A stretch of DNA of 24,250 bases. It comes from a virus. Shown piece after piece: positions 13,787 through 22,016 of this stretch. Every line of letters starts with the position of its first letter. Positions within the stretch are counted from its first letter, which is position 1. The notes below the pieces were generated by a model. It was not told the origin of the DNA, ran no database searches, and saw only the letters and a list, made by a program, of their open reading frames with translations. The DNA lies in the IMG/VR virus record IMGVR_UViG_3300023281_000963, positions 1 to 24,250 of that record; one strand, written 5' to 3'. Position numbers and translations under genes: made by a program.

Positions 13787-14333
13787 ATTTAAGAATATTA
13801 GTGAGAGCCATCTAATAATTAGAGACTTTGGGTATGGCGCACTAACAGACCTTAAGACTATGAACACTGAGAAGAATCAAGCATTCAGTGCAGACACAGA
13901 ACAGATAGAGTCAATGACCTTATATCCTTATGTGTTCTTAAACCCTACACAGTCTACTAGATCATCACAGGCCATTACATATAGGTTTAACATGATAGTA
14001 ATGGAAACAGTGTTACCAAATGGCTTAGAGCTAAGAACCGGTGATGATGATGATCAGAAGGATCCACCATTCTATCAAGTACTACAAGCACAATCAGATT
14101 GCCAACAATACATTGATGATATTATGGCAGCGTTTAGATTTGGTGAACCAAGTACTGGCGGCTATGTTAGTGGCGTCTATGATCCTGATGTAGACATACA
14201 AGTACAATATAACTTAACACCATTTAAAGAAAGGTTCCAAGATACAGTAGCGGGCATGACAGCCACTATAGAGATAATGGTAACACAACCTCTTAATAAA
14301 TGTATAGCACCTTATTATACACAAACTCCATAA
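13761..14333 (+). CDS. Tail terminator / completion-like protein
   Basis: A 190-residue protein overlapping the upstream gene by 26 bases. The body shows FGYGALTDLKTMNTEKNQAF, then YPYVFLNPTQSTRSSQAITYRFNMIVMETVLPNG, then a helix with QSDCQQYIDDIMAAF, and closing strands FQDTVAGMTATIEIMVTQPL. This layout of a beta sheet, a helix and a final strand set is what I know from small tail-terminator or head-tail completion proteins in Bacteroidetes phages. It lies next to a gp10-like gene, which fits. It would cap the tail at the head-proximal end. Confidence is limited since this is pattern recognition only. Confidence 0.45.
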   Translation: MTYRDLVLKFKNISESHLIIRDFGYGALTDLKTMNTEKNQAFSADTEQIESMTLYPYVFLNPTQSTRSSQAITYRFNMIVMETVLPNGLELRTGDDDDQKDPPFYQVLQAQSDCQQYIDDIMAAFRFGEPSTGGYVSGVYDPDVDIQVQYNLTPFKERFQDTVAGMTATIEIMVTQPLNKCIAPYYTQTP

Positions 14334-14791
14334 TGACAGTAGACGACTTCGAATCAGCACTAAGTGACTTTGGTGAAACTATGACTAACCTACAACCTAT
14401 ACTTACACAGATAGGTGGTAGACTAGTAGATGAGATTAGACAAGAGGCACCTACAAATACAGGAGCACTTAGACAATCTATCAAGGCCGTAATAGCAGAT
14501 GACTCACTGGCCATTGAAATGTTATACTATGGTATCTTTCAGAACTATGGAGTAGATGGTATGCAGAATGCACCAGCAAGAGAAGTACCAAGGTTCGGAG
14601 TACCTCAACCTACGGCAGGTAGTAGATTCGGATTCAGTGGTAACTTTGAGATGATAGGTGGTAGCCTACCTTACGGTGTACGAAAGTCGATATATAAGAT
14701 GGGTTTAAAACCACAACCATTCTTTGATGTCGATGCTATAGCCGCTGCCGTTGCTGATGGTGTAGCACAAAACTTAACAACAGAATTTTAA
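14333..14791 (+). CDS. HK97 gp10-like tail / head-tail joining protein
   Basis: A 152-residue protein. I place the start at the ATG that overlaps the previous stop (TAATG, 14331-14335); a longer frame from 14300 would add 11 residues of poor character inside the upstream gene. The segment GGRLVDEIRQEAPTNTGALRQSI (residues about 24-46) is the hallmark of HK97 gp10-like proteins, which contain A-P-x-x-T-G-x-L-x-x-S-I, followed by YGIFQNYGVDG and the late PQPFFDVDAIAAAV. It takes part in joining head to tail. Length agrees with the family. Confidence 0.75.
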   Translation: MTVDDFESALSDFGETMTNLQPILTQIGGRLVDEIRQEAPTNTGALRQSIKAVIADDSLAIEMLYYGIFQNYGVDGMQNAPAREVPRFGVPQPTAGSRFGFSGNFEMIGGSLPYGVRKSIYKMGLKPQPFFDVDAIAAAVADGVAQNLTTEF

Positions 14792-14793
14792 CT

Positions 14794-16233
14794 ATGGCAA
14801 TTACAGTATTACAAACCCCAACAACACCATTCGATATGGCCTATGGAGCTAATCCAATTACATTAGGTGGTATTGATACAATAGCTAGTGCAGATAAGTA
14901 TGCATTAAGAATTACTATCATTGGTCAAACAGATCCTATCACAGATATTAGACAGACACCTAACAAACAGGGTCGAGCTATCTTTGATGTACAAAATGCC
15001 TTACAAGCTTATGTAGGTCCAATGCAAAACAAGATAGACTCATTACATTATACAGGTGGCTTTGTTGCTCAGAACACTCGTATGACACTCGCTGGTGAAA
15101 CCTTATTAGAATATCAAATAAGTTATGCAGCTGAATCTGGTGGTGTCGTAGGAGCCTTTACAACAGTACCAACAATCTTTACAGTAATAGCAGGAAGTAA
15201 GCAATACTTTCAGATACCATTTGACACTAATCCTTATCAACCACTAATAGAAGACGATAATACATTCGCAGCTTGTAGTGACATAGATAGAACAGCTAAA
15301 CCTCTAAGTGATAATAACTTTACAATAGCAGATGAATTACCTGGTAAGACAGGCAATATCTACTCATCACCTGGTGGTATAGATGTACATAACGTATATA
15401 GAAACGATCAGTGTACTAAGACATTCTATCAATCAGTAGAGAGATCAGCTACTAATCCACCACCAACACCTGTACAAGGTATAGAAGCATTTTACGTCTT
15501 ACAGTTCTCTGCTACTTCTAGTACTCCTTTAGTGACTAACGTAGTTACTAACACACAATCAAATGGCGGTGGACCTAACATATCCCTAGGACAAGGTACT
15601 CTAATTAGTGGACAGTTTCAAACTATTACAATAGCTAGTGGTCCTGCTAACTTAATGGTACCGCTAAATCCTTTAACAACTTATTACTATATTTTACCTG
15701 TAGTCTATGGTTGTCCAGAAGATCCACAGTCACAAATCGATATGATGACAGCAGCGGCATGGAGAGCACAGAAGTATATTATTAATGAAGAGCCTTGTAA
15801 TGATTATCCACATGTACAGTTTGCATGGCAGAATAGCTATGGTTACAGAGACTACTTTACATTTACTAAAAGACTAGATCATTCAACTAAGACTAAGAAT
15901 AACAACTTCTTAAAAGGAGCCGCAGACTATAACTCAAGTAGTTACAATGTAGACTTACAAGATAGAGGCCTAACAACATTCTCACAGAAAATAGAGAATT
16001 CATTTAAAGTGGAATCAGGCTATATGAGAGATGCTGAAGCTGAACTACTTAAACACCTATATCAATCAGGTGAAGTTAAAGTCAGGTTCTCTGAAGGACC
16101 CTATGCAAACCAATGGGTACCTGTAGTAATTACAAACACATCATACAATGAGAAGACCTACAGAAAAGATAGGTTATTCCAATATACAGTAAGCTTTAAA
16201 CTGGCTTCAAACATAAAATCAATGAGAGGATAA
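14794..16233 (+). CDS. Large tail protein, conserved in Bacteroidetes phages, exact role unknown
   Basis: A 479-residue protein, rich in beta strands and Asn/Thr/Gln. The N-terminal 110 residues (TTPFDMAYGANPITLGGIDTIASADKYALRITI, then QGRAIFDVQNALQAYVG) form a Ig-like or tail-hub-like sheet, and the C-terminus has LLKHLYQSGEVKVRFSEGPYANQWVPVVITNTSYNEKTYRKDRLFQYTVSFKLA. Both ends resemble proteins I know just ahead of the large tail tip protein in Bacteroidetes phages. The position between gp10-like and the 1316-residue protein suggests a distal tail or baseplate hub component. I cannot assign a named family. Confidence 0.5.
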   Translation: MAITVLQTPTTPFDMAYGANPITLGGIDTIASADKYALRITIIGQTDPITDIRQTPNKQGRAIFDVQNALQAYVGPMQNKIDSLHYTGGFVAQNTRMTLAGETLLEYQISYAAESGGVVGAFTTVPTIFTVIAGSKQYFQIPFDTNPYQPLIEDDNTFAACSDIDRTAKPLSDNNFTIADELPGKTGNIYSSPGGIDVHNVYRNDQCTKTFYQSVERSATNPPPTPVQGIEAFYVLQFSATSSTPLVTNVVTNTQSNGGGPNISLGQGTLISGQFQTITIASGPANLMVPLNPLTTYYYILPVVYGCPEDPQSQIDMMTAAAWRAQKYIINEEPCNDYPHVQFAWQNSYGYRDYFTFTKRLDHSTKTKNNNFLKGAADYNSSSYNVDLQDRGLTTFSQKIENSFKVESGYMRDAEAELLKHLYQSGEVKVRFSEGPYANQWVPVVITNTSYNEKTYRKDRLFQYTVSFKLASNIKSMRG

Positions 16234-16234
16234 T

Positions 16235-19200
16235 ATGATTCAATTAAAAGTATATCCATTTGAAGGTGCCGCTGATACAGATGCAATCTTCTTAGACCTT
16301 TACGAAACACAACCTATTAAGTTAACACTTAGTATAGAAGATGTAACGTCAGCGGATGCTACATCAGTATTTAGTAGAACCTTTAAGGTACCTGCAACTA
16401 GAGATAACAATGAGTTTTTTCAGAATGCTTGGGAACTAGATGGTATAGACTTTGATATTACTATAAAGAAACCCGCACAGGTCTTAGTAGATGGTGCTGA
16501 GTTTAAAACAGGCCACGTAAGACTACAAAAGATATTTAGCAATGCAGACTTAGATAAGATTGACTATGAACTCTTATTCTTAGGAGAGACTAGAGACTTT
16601 AGTTCTGCTATTGGCGAGGCTAGCATGTGTCAATTAACATTTACAGATTTTAACTGGGATGATCTACCAGTTGCTTATACTAATGCTGCAGCCTTTGTAT
16701 CAGGTATAGGTGCAACAGAAGTTAAAGATAGTTGGGATGCTTTTCCATCTACAACTAGTGGTGGTAGCTTAACGGCAGGTTATGCAGATGGCGACCTCTT
16801 ATTTCCTCTTATAGATCATGGTAATGTATATGACTCTAATGGCGACTTAGGAACAGACTCACCTACAATTGCATTAGGTAGTAACGGTGCTCAACAACAA
16901 TCCTTTACACATTCTACTAGTGCTCTACCAGCTTCAAGGTTTAAACCTATGATTAGAGCTAAAAGAATATGGGATCAGATCTTTGAAGATAGCGGTTATA
17001 CATACGAGTCTAACTTCTTAGATAGTGAACAATTCAGACACATGTATTTAAGTGCCTTTGGTAATAGAGAATCTGTTGCTATAGGTGTAGAGCAAGATGT
17101 AGGTGGTGTATTTGGTGGTGGAGCTTCGGCAGAAACCTTTGAATACTTTGAGCCAGCTAATGGTAACAATGATGTACAGAGTTACTTATACCTTTCTAAT
17201 CAAGTAACAGCATCGCCTAGTTATACAGTAGGTTTTCCAGATGTTGGTGGTAGTCCTACTGGTAATGGTTCTTACTTTACAGCTCCTGGTAGTGCATCAG
17301 TTGGTGGTGCTTTCTATCAATTTAATTATGGCGCACAAGTAGATGCTCAAATAGAAAACTCTGATTATGGTTATACCGCTGTTAACTGTGCTGTACAACT
17401 TTGTATTGTCGATGCACCAGGTGGTAACATATTATATACATTAGATACAGGTAACTTTGCATCAAACGGTAACTGGTCAAGTTCTACTTATACTTCACAG
17501 AATGGAGGTTATCAACCACAAGCAGGAGACATCTTTCAAATCTTTGTAACTGCTGGATATTCTTACGATGTTAGTTCAGTAGATCAAGCCTATTGGCGAT
17601 GTGATGCTGCACCAGGTAATTACTCACCTGCAAGAGACTTAGACTGTGAGTACCAACAAATAGATTTTATTAAGGATGTTATTACTATGTTTAGATTAGT
17701 AATGCAACCATCAGTCAGTAGACCTAACCACTTCATTATAGAACCCTGGAAAGACTTCATAGGTTCAGGTGATGTATATGATTGGAGTGATAAGATGATA
17801 CGCGAGAAGGACTTTGTAAGTGAACCCTTATTTAATACACAGAGTGCTGTAATAGAATATACAAAACAAGAAGATGAAGACTATATTAATACCTTTCATC
17901 AAGATAATAATAAGCATGCTTATGGTTGGCTAAGGTTTGATTCACAGAATGAATTACTAAAAGGTAAGAGAGAAGTAGAAGTACTAGGTATTGCACCTAC
18001 ACCTATAGATCAAATAATAACTATGAGTGGTACTGCAAACGATAGCTTTATCTTACCACAAATATTTGAAGTAGATGATGATCAAAGATTACCTATAAAA
18101 CCTAAAAGTAGATTCTTATTCTATAATGGACTAGTAACTACTTATGGAACTACATGGTATTTTAAAACCTCATCTAGTTCGCAGATAGCAATGGTAACAT
18201 ATCCATTAGTAACACCGTATGAATATTGGCCAATTGAGAATGTTGCAGAGTCACCAGGACCACCACCAGTAGAAGCAGTTAATACACTTAATCTTAACTT
18301 TGCTAACGATACTAGATACTATATGGATCCAGCGCCTAACGCTGCTCTAACAGAAATACCTAATACTCTATTTGAAATCTTTTGGGCTCGTTATATTAGT
18401 TCACTCTATAATAAGTTTACTAAACGTGTAACGGCATACTTTACACTTAACAACGTAGACTTACAGAACCTAACATTTGATGATGTAATCTTTGTAGATG
18501 GTAAGTACTATAGACCTGAAAAGATTATAGATGCAGAGATAGGTCAAAGAACAGCGGTTAAAGTACAGATGATTACTCTTAAAGATCAACGACCAGTATG
18601 GCGACCTGATCCACTAACAGGCTTCTCTGTTATAGTCACAGATGGTATATGTGCTGGTGAAGAAGGTTCAATACAGGTAACTACAAACGGTACACCTCCA
18701 TTCAACTGGTCACTCTTTGGAAGTTCGAGTACAAACACTGGAACATATAATGCACCAGTAGGTCAAGCACCTTATATTTTTACAATAGATAACGTGCCAT
18801 TAGGTAACGGTCAATTAGAAGTAGATGATAGCTTTGGTAGAACGGCCTCTGTTGCATATACTATTGGTGCTTCAAGTTCATCACCAGTAGAAGCAACTCA
18901 TACAGTTGTAGATGCTACAGACTGTGCAGCACCATGTAATGGTTCTATAAATGTACAAGTAACAAGCGGTGCGCTACCTGCAACTATAACATGGCAAGAT
19001 GGTGGAACTGGATTTAATAGAACAGGTCTATGTCCTGATGATTACATGTACTTTATCACAGACGCCTTAGGATGTCAGAGTGATACGTATACCGCATCAG
19101 TTAGTTGTACACAGGTAACCTATACTTATCAGCTTAGAGAACACCTAAACAATTGTAGCCAATCTAGTTCAGCAACTTATATTGCTACATCAAATACTCT

Positions 19201-20185
19201 ATACACTAATGGTACAACAGTAGACTTAAACGAAAGAGCTGGATGTTATTACATACAGAATCAAACTACTCAAACACCTAATTATACAATAGGAACAGAT
19301 TATCCAGATTGTGCTAGTTGTTCATCAACAACACCAGTTAGTTATGAAGTAGAAACTTGTGGTACTGGCGCTAATACTTATTATATAAATAGAAACATAA
19401 CCTTAACACCTGGTCAAGCTGTAGAAATTAACGGAGCTGCTGGTTGTTTCGAAGTTGTTGGAGATTCTACTAATGCAGTTACTAACACCGTAGCTCAAGC
19501 ATTTGCGACATGTGCAGATTGTACTATAGTACCTCCAGGATTTGGATATTATGCCTTCTTCTGTGATGGTTCATTTAGCCCTAGATACTTTGCATCTACA
19601 ATCGCCTTACAAGCAGGAGATGTATTAGAAATTGCAAATGGCTTCTATATTGGTAAATGTGTTGAAATAATTAATCAAAATAATTCAGCTACAACACAAG
19701 GTGACTTAGATACAAGTGTAATCCATAATGATTGTAACGAGTGTCAAGGTATTACAGTACAAACATGTCATACAGTTTCTGTCTTTGGTGCTGGTGCTGA
19801 AATTTCATACGAACAAAACGGTTCAACATTTACAGAAACCTTAAACTCTGGTATCTATAATAGATGTGGTGATAACTTTATTCTAATTAGTGGTCAAGCT
19901 TCATTCGCTGACAAATACACTACTTGTCTTTCAAACGGTGATTGTTTTGTAAGATCAAGAACTAGCTGTCATACAGTATATGGTGGTAGCTCATTTAGTT
20001 CTACCTTTGAATATAGAGATTCTCAAAACGTATTACAAACAATAACTGTAAATGGATTTGTAACAGCATCTATATGTGCAATAGTTGGTACAGTTGTTAA
20101 AACAGCAGGTGCTGGTAGTTTTGTTGACAACCAATCAATCTGTATACAGAACGGAGATTGCTTTAGTGGTAACCCAACACCATAA
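16235..20185 (+). CDS. Giant tail protein with SprB-like and Cys-rich C-terminal modules, probable host-binding tip
   Basis: A 1316-residue protein, the largest in the window. Residues 1-790 begin VYPFEGAADTDAIFLDLYET with FSRTFKVPATRDNNEFF, a start I know from tail tip proteins of Bacteroidetes phages. Residues about 797-882 and 886-955 are Ig-like repeats; the second (DATDCAAPCNGSINVQV, then PATITWQDGG, then GLCPDDYMYFITDALGC) matches the SprB repeat pattern of flavobacterial gliding adhesins. Three Cys-rich modules follow (about 962-1029, 1034-1098, 1102-1170), each ending C-x-x-C, then two of a second type (about 1177-1240, 1245-1311), each with CHTV near the start and NGDC at the end. 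Likely a tail-tip protein contacting the host surface. The Cys richness suggests disulphides outside the cell. Confidence 0.6.
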   Translation: MIQLKVYPFEGAADTDAIFLDLYETQPIKLTLSIEDVTSADATSVFSRTFKVPATRDNNEFFQNAWELDGIDFDITIKKPAQVLVDGAEFKTGHVRLQKIFSNADLDKIDYELLFLGETRDFSSAIGEASMCQLTFTDFNWDDLPVAYTNAAAFVSGIGATEVKDSWDAFPSTTSGGSLTAGYADGDLLFPLIDHGNVYDSNGDLGTDSPTIALGSNGAQQQSFTHSTSALPASRFKPMIRAKRIWDQIFEDSGYTYESNFLDSEQFRHMYLSAFGNRESVAIGVEQDVGGVFGGGASAETFEYFEPANGNNDVQSYLYLSNQVTASPSYTVGFPDVGGSPTGNGSYFTAPGSASVGGAFYQFNYGAQVDAQIENSDYGYTAVNCAVQLCIVDAPGGNILYTLDTGNFASNGNWSSSTYTSQNGGYQPQAGDIFQIFVTAGYSYDVSSVDQAYWRCDAAPGNYSPARDLDCEYQQIDFIKDVITMFRLVMQPSVSRPNHFIIEPWKDFIGSGDVYDWSDKMIREKDFVSEPLFNTQSAVIEYTKQEDEDYINTFHQDNNKHAYGWLRFDSQNELLKGKREVEVLGIAPTPIDQIITMSGTANDSFILPQIFEVDDDQRLPIKPKSRFLFYNGLVTTYGTTWYFKTSSSSQIAMVTYPLVTPYEYWPIENVAESPGPPPVEAVNTLNLNFANDTRYYMDPAPNAALTEIPNTLFEIFWARYISSLYNKFTKRVTAYFTLNNVDLQNLTFDDVIFVDGKYYRPEKIIDAEIGQRTAVKVQMITLKDQRPVWRPDPLTGFSVIVTDGICAGEEGSIQVTTNGTPPFNWSLFGSSSTNTGTYNAPVGQAPYIFTIDNVPLGNGQLEVDDSFGRTASVAYTIGASSSSPVEATHTVVDATDCAAPCNGSINVQVTSGALPATITWQDGGTGFNRTGLCPDDYMYFITDALGCQSDTYTASVSCTQVTYTYQLREHLNNCSQSSSATYIATSNTLYTNGTTVDLNERAGCYYIQNQTTQTPNYTIGTDYPDCASCSSTTPVSYEVETCGTGANTYYINRNITLTPGQAVEINGAAGCFEVVGDSTNAVTNTVAQAFATCADCTIVPPGFGYYAFFCDGSFSPRYFASTIALQAGDVLEIANGFYIGKCVEIINQNNSATTQGDLDTSVIHNDCNECQGITVQTCHTVSVFGAGAEISYEQNGSTFTETLNSGIYNRCGDNFILISGQASFADKYTTCLSNGDCFVRSRTSCHTVYGGSSFSSTFEYRDSQNVLQTITVNGFVTASICAIVGTVVKTAGAGSFVDNQSICIQNGDCFSGNPTP

Positions 20186-20218
20186 ATTCAATAACACAAT
20201 AAATTATATTTCTAAGTA
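20186..20218 (+). promoter_or_regulatory. Late leader with motif TATATTTCTAAGTA, site 6
   Basis: The motif at 20205-20218 ends three bases before the tape measure ATG at 20222. The 33-base leader matches 13071-13103 at 30 of 33 positions and starts directly after the stop codon of the giant tail gene, as the other does after TerL. Confidence 0.6.
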
Positions 20219-20221
20219 GAT

Positions 20222-22006
20222 ATGGCAGAACAAGAAGTTAAAATTACATTTACCATTGATGGTATTGAAAAGGAAGTAAAGTCCGTAGAGGAATTACAAA
20301 AAGAGATGAAGAATCTTGGTAAAGAAACCAAGGCTGTAGCTCAAGAAAATTCAATACTTGCAAAAGGTAAACAGGCTTTCGCAGACATGAAAGCTGGTAT
20401 CAAAGGAGCAACAGCAGGATTCAAAGGACTTAAAGGTGCAATTGCAGCTACAGGACTTGGAGCCTTACTGATTGCACTTACTAGTTTATTTGCATATTTT
20501 AAGAATTCAGAAGAAGGTAGTCGTAAGTTAGCCATAGCAATGGAAGCTTTAGGTATCATAACTGGTAAAGTTATGGACTTCTTCTCTGCATTAGGTGAAA
20601 AGATAGTATGGGCATTTACCTCGCCTAAAGAAGCTCTAATGAGCTTTGCAGATGCCATTAAAGAAAATATAATGAACAGGTTTGAAGGTCTCTTAGAACT
20701 CATCCCTGCACTTGGTAGCGCTATTAAAGAGCTGTTTAGTGGTAACTTTAGTAAAGCTGGAAAGATTGCGGCTGACGCAGTAGGTAAAGTAGTACTTGGT
20801 GTTGAAGATATTACAGATAAAGTAGGCGATGCCATAGAAGCTACAGTAGAATTTGGTAAGACAGTAGTAGCAGAAGTAAAAGAAGCCGTAGCAGTAGCCA
20901 CTAAATTAGTAGATCAATTCAGAAATATTAGAGATGCACAACAAGCACTTATAGTTGACAATGCATTGCTTAACAAAGAAATGGAAACTCAGCAAAAAAT
21001 AGCTGAAGATACTAATAGAACTTACGAAGAAAGAAAAGAAGCCTTAGAAAAAGTAGGAGAAGCACAAGTTAAATTAGCAGAGAATCTTGCTAAACAAGCT
21101 CGCTTAGAAGAACAAAACTTAAAGTTACAAATTAGTCAAGAGAGTAACTACGAAAAGAGAGAAGAATTAGAGACTAGTTTAGCAGAAGCTATAGCTACTC
21201 GTATCGATGCTGAAACTGCATTAGAAACACGTAGACTAGATGCACAAAAGATAACAGCGGAACTAGAAAACGAAGAGATAGCCAGAAAACAGACTATTAG
21301 AGATAAGCTGGCTGAAATGGAGCTAGAAGATATAGAGAATGAGTTTACAAGAGCACAAGAAGAACTTGCCTTAGCACAACAAAGAGATCTCGAAGAATTA
21401 GATAGACTTAAAGCTACAGAAGAACAGAAACAAGCAGTTAAAGACTTCTATGCTAAGAAGTCTATGAAACTAAAGCAAGAAGAGGCTAAGTTTGAAGAGA
21501 ACTTGCAGAAACAGGTTAGTGAAGCTAATCTACAAGTAGCCAGTCAAGCCTTAGGTGCAGTAAGTAAATTAGTTGGTGAAAATACCACAGCTGGTAAAGT
21601 TGCGGCAATAGCAGCCACTACAATTGATACTTATTTAGGTGCACAAAAAGCATATACATCTCAGTTAATACCTGGTGATCCTACCAGTCCTGTTAGAGCT
21701 GCCATTGCTGCAGGAGTTGCAGTTGCTGGTGGTCTTGCTAACGTAGCAGCTATTGTAAAGACTAAAACACCTGGTACTGGCGGTGGTGGAGGTGGTTCTG
21801 CACCAACTAGACCTAGTATACCTTCATTCAATCCCACAGAGGCACTTGGAGCAGCCTCTGATATAGATACTAGTGAAGAGAATATAGTAACGTTAGGAGA
21901 ACAATCGGGTTCAACAGGAGGCGCTATACGAGCTTATGTTGTTTCAGACGAAATGACTACACAACAAGAGGCTGATGCAAAAATAAATGATCTTGCGAGA
22001 TTGTAA
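20222..22006 (+). CDS. Tape measure protein
   Basis: A 594-residue protein. Residues 1-45 (VKITFTIDGIEKEVKSVEELQKEM) and the amphipathic-hydrophobic stretch 66-93 (GFKGLKGAIAATGLGALLIALTSLFAYF) match tape measure proteins of Bacteroidetes phages as I know them. Then come more hydrophobic helices (about 105-190), a long charged coiled coil (about 225-450), a second hydrophobic region (about 455-515), and a Gly-rich linker near 520. The last segment AIRAYVVSDEMTTQQEADAKINDLARL is a typical end. Tape measures set tail length and enter the host membrane; at about 1.5 angstroms per residue the tail would be near 90 nm if most of the chain is extended. The role is well supported, the tail length only indicative. 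Confidence 0.75.
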   Translation: MAEQEVKITFTIDGIEKEVKSVEELQKEMKNLGKETKAVAQENSILAKGKQAFADMKAGIKGATAGFKGLKGAIAATGLGALLIALTSLFAYFKNSEEGSRKLAIAMEALGIITGKVMDFFSALGEKIVWAFTSPKEALMSFADAIKENIMNRFEGLLELIPALGSAIKELFSGNFSKAGKIAADAVGKVVLGVEDITDKVGDAIEATVEFGKTVVAEVKEAVAVATKLVDQFRNIRDAQQALIVDNALLNKEMETQQKIAEDTNRTYEERKEALEKVGEAQVKLAENLAKQARLEEQNLKLQISQESNYEKREELETSLAEAIATRIDAETALETRRLDAQKITAELENEEIARKQTIRDKLAEMELEDIENEFTRAQEELALAQQRDLEELDRLKATEEQKQAVKDFYAKKSMKLKQEEAKFEENLQKQVSEANLQVASQALGAVSKLVGENTTAGKVAAIAATTIDTYLGAQKAYTSQLIPGDPTSPVRAAIAAGVAVAGGLANVAAIVKTKTPGTGGGGGGSAPTRPSIPSFNPTEALGAASDIDTSEENIVTLGEQSGSTGGAIRAYVVSDEMTTQQEADAKINDLARL

Positions 22007-22016
22007 TAAATAACTT

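Noticed and set aside
13740-13790. Programmed frameshift joining the genes at 13106 and 13761, as in tail assembly chaperones
   Set aside because: No convincing slippery heptamer is visible in the 26-base overlap, the downstream gene has its own ATG, and the tape measure gene is four genes away.
20341-20901. Minus-strand open frame of 186 codons within the tape measure gene
   Set aside because: Low-complexity Ser/Ala/Pro-rich translation, fully inside the well-supported tape measure gene, with no promoter or related protein.
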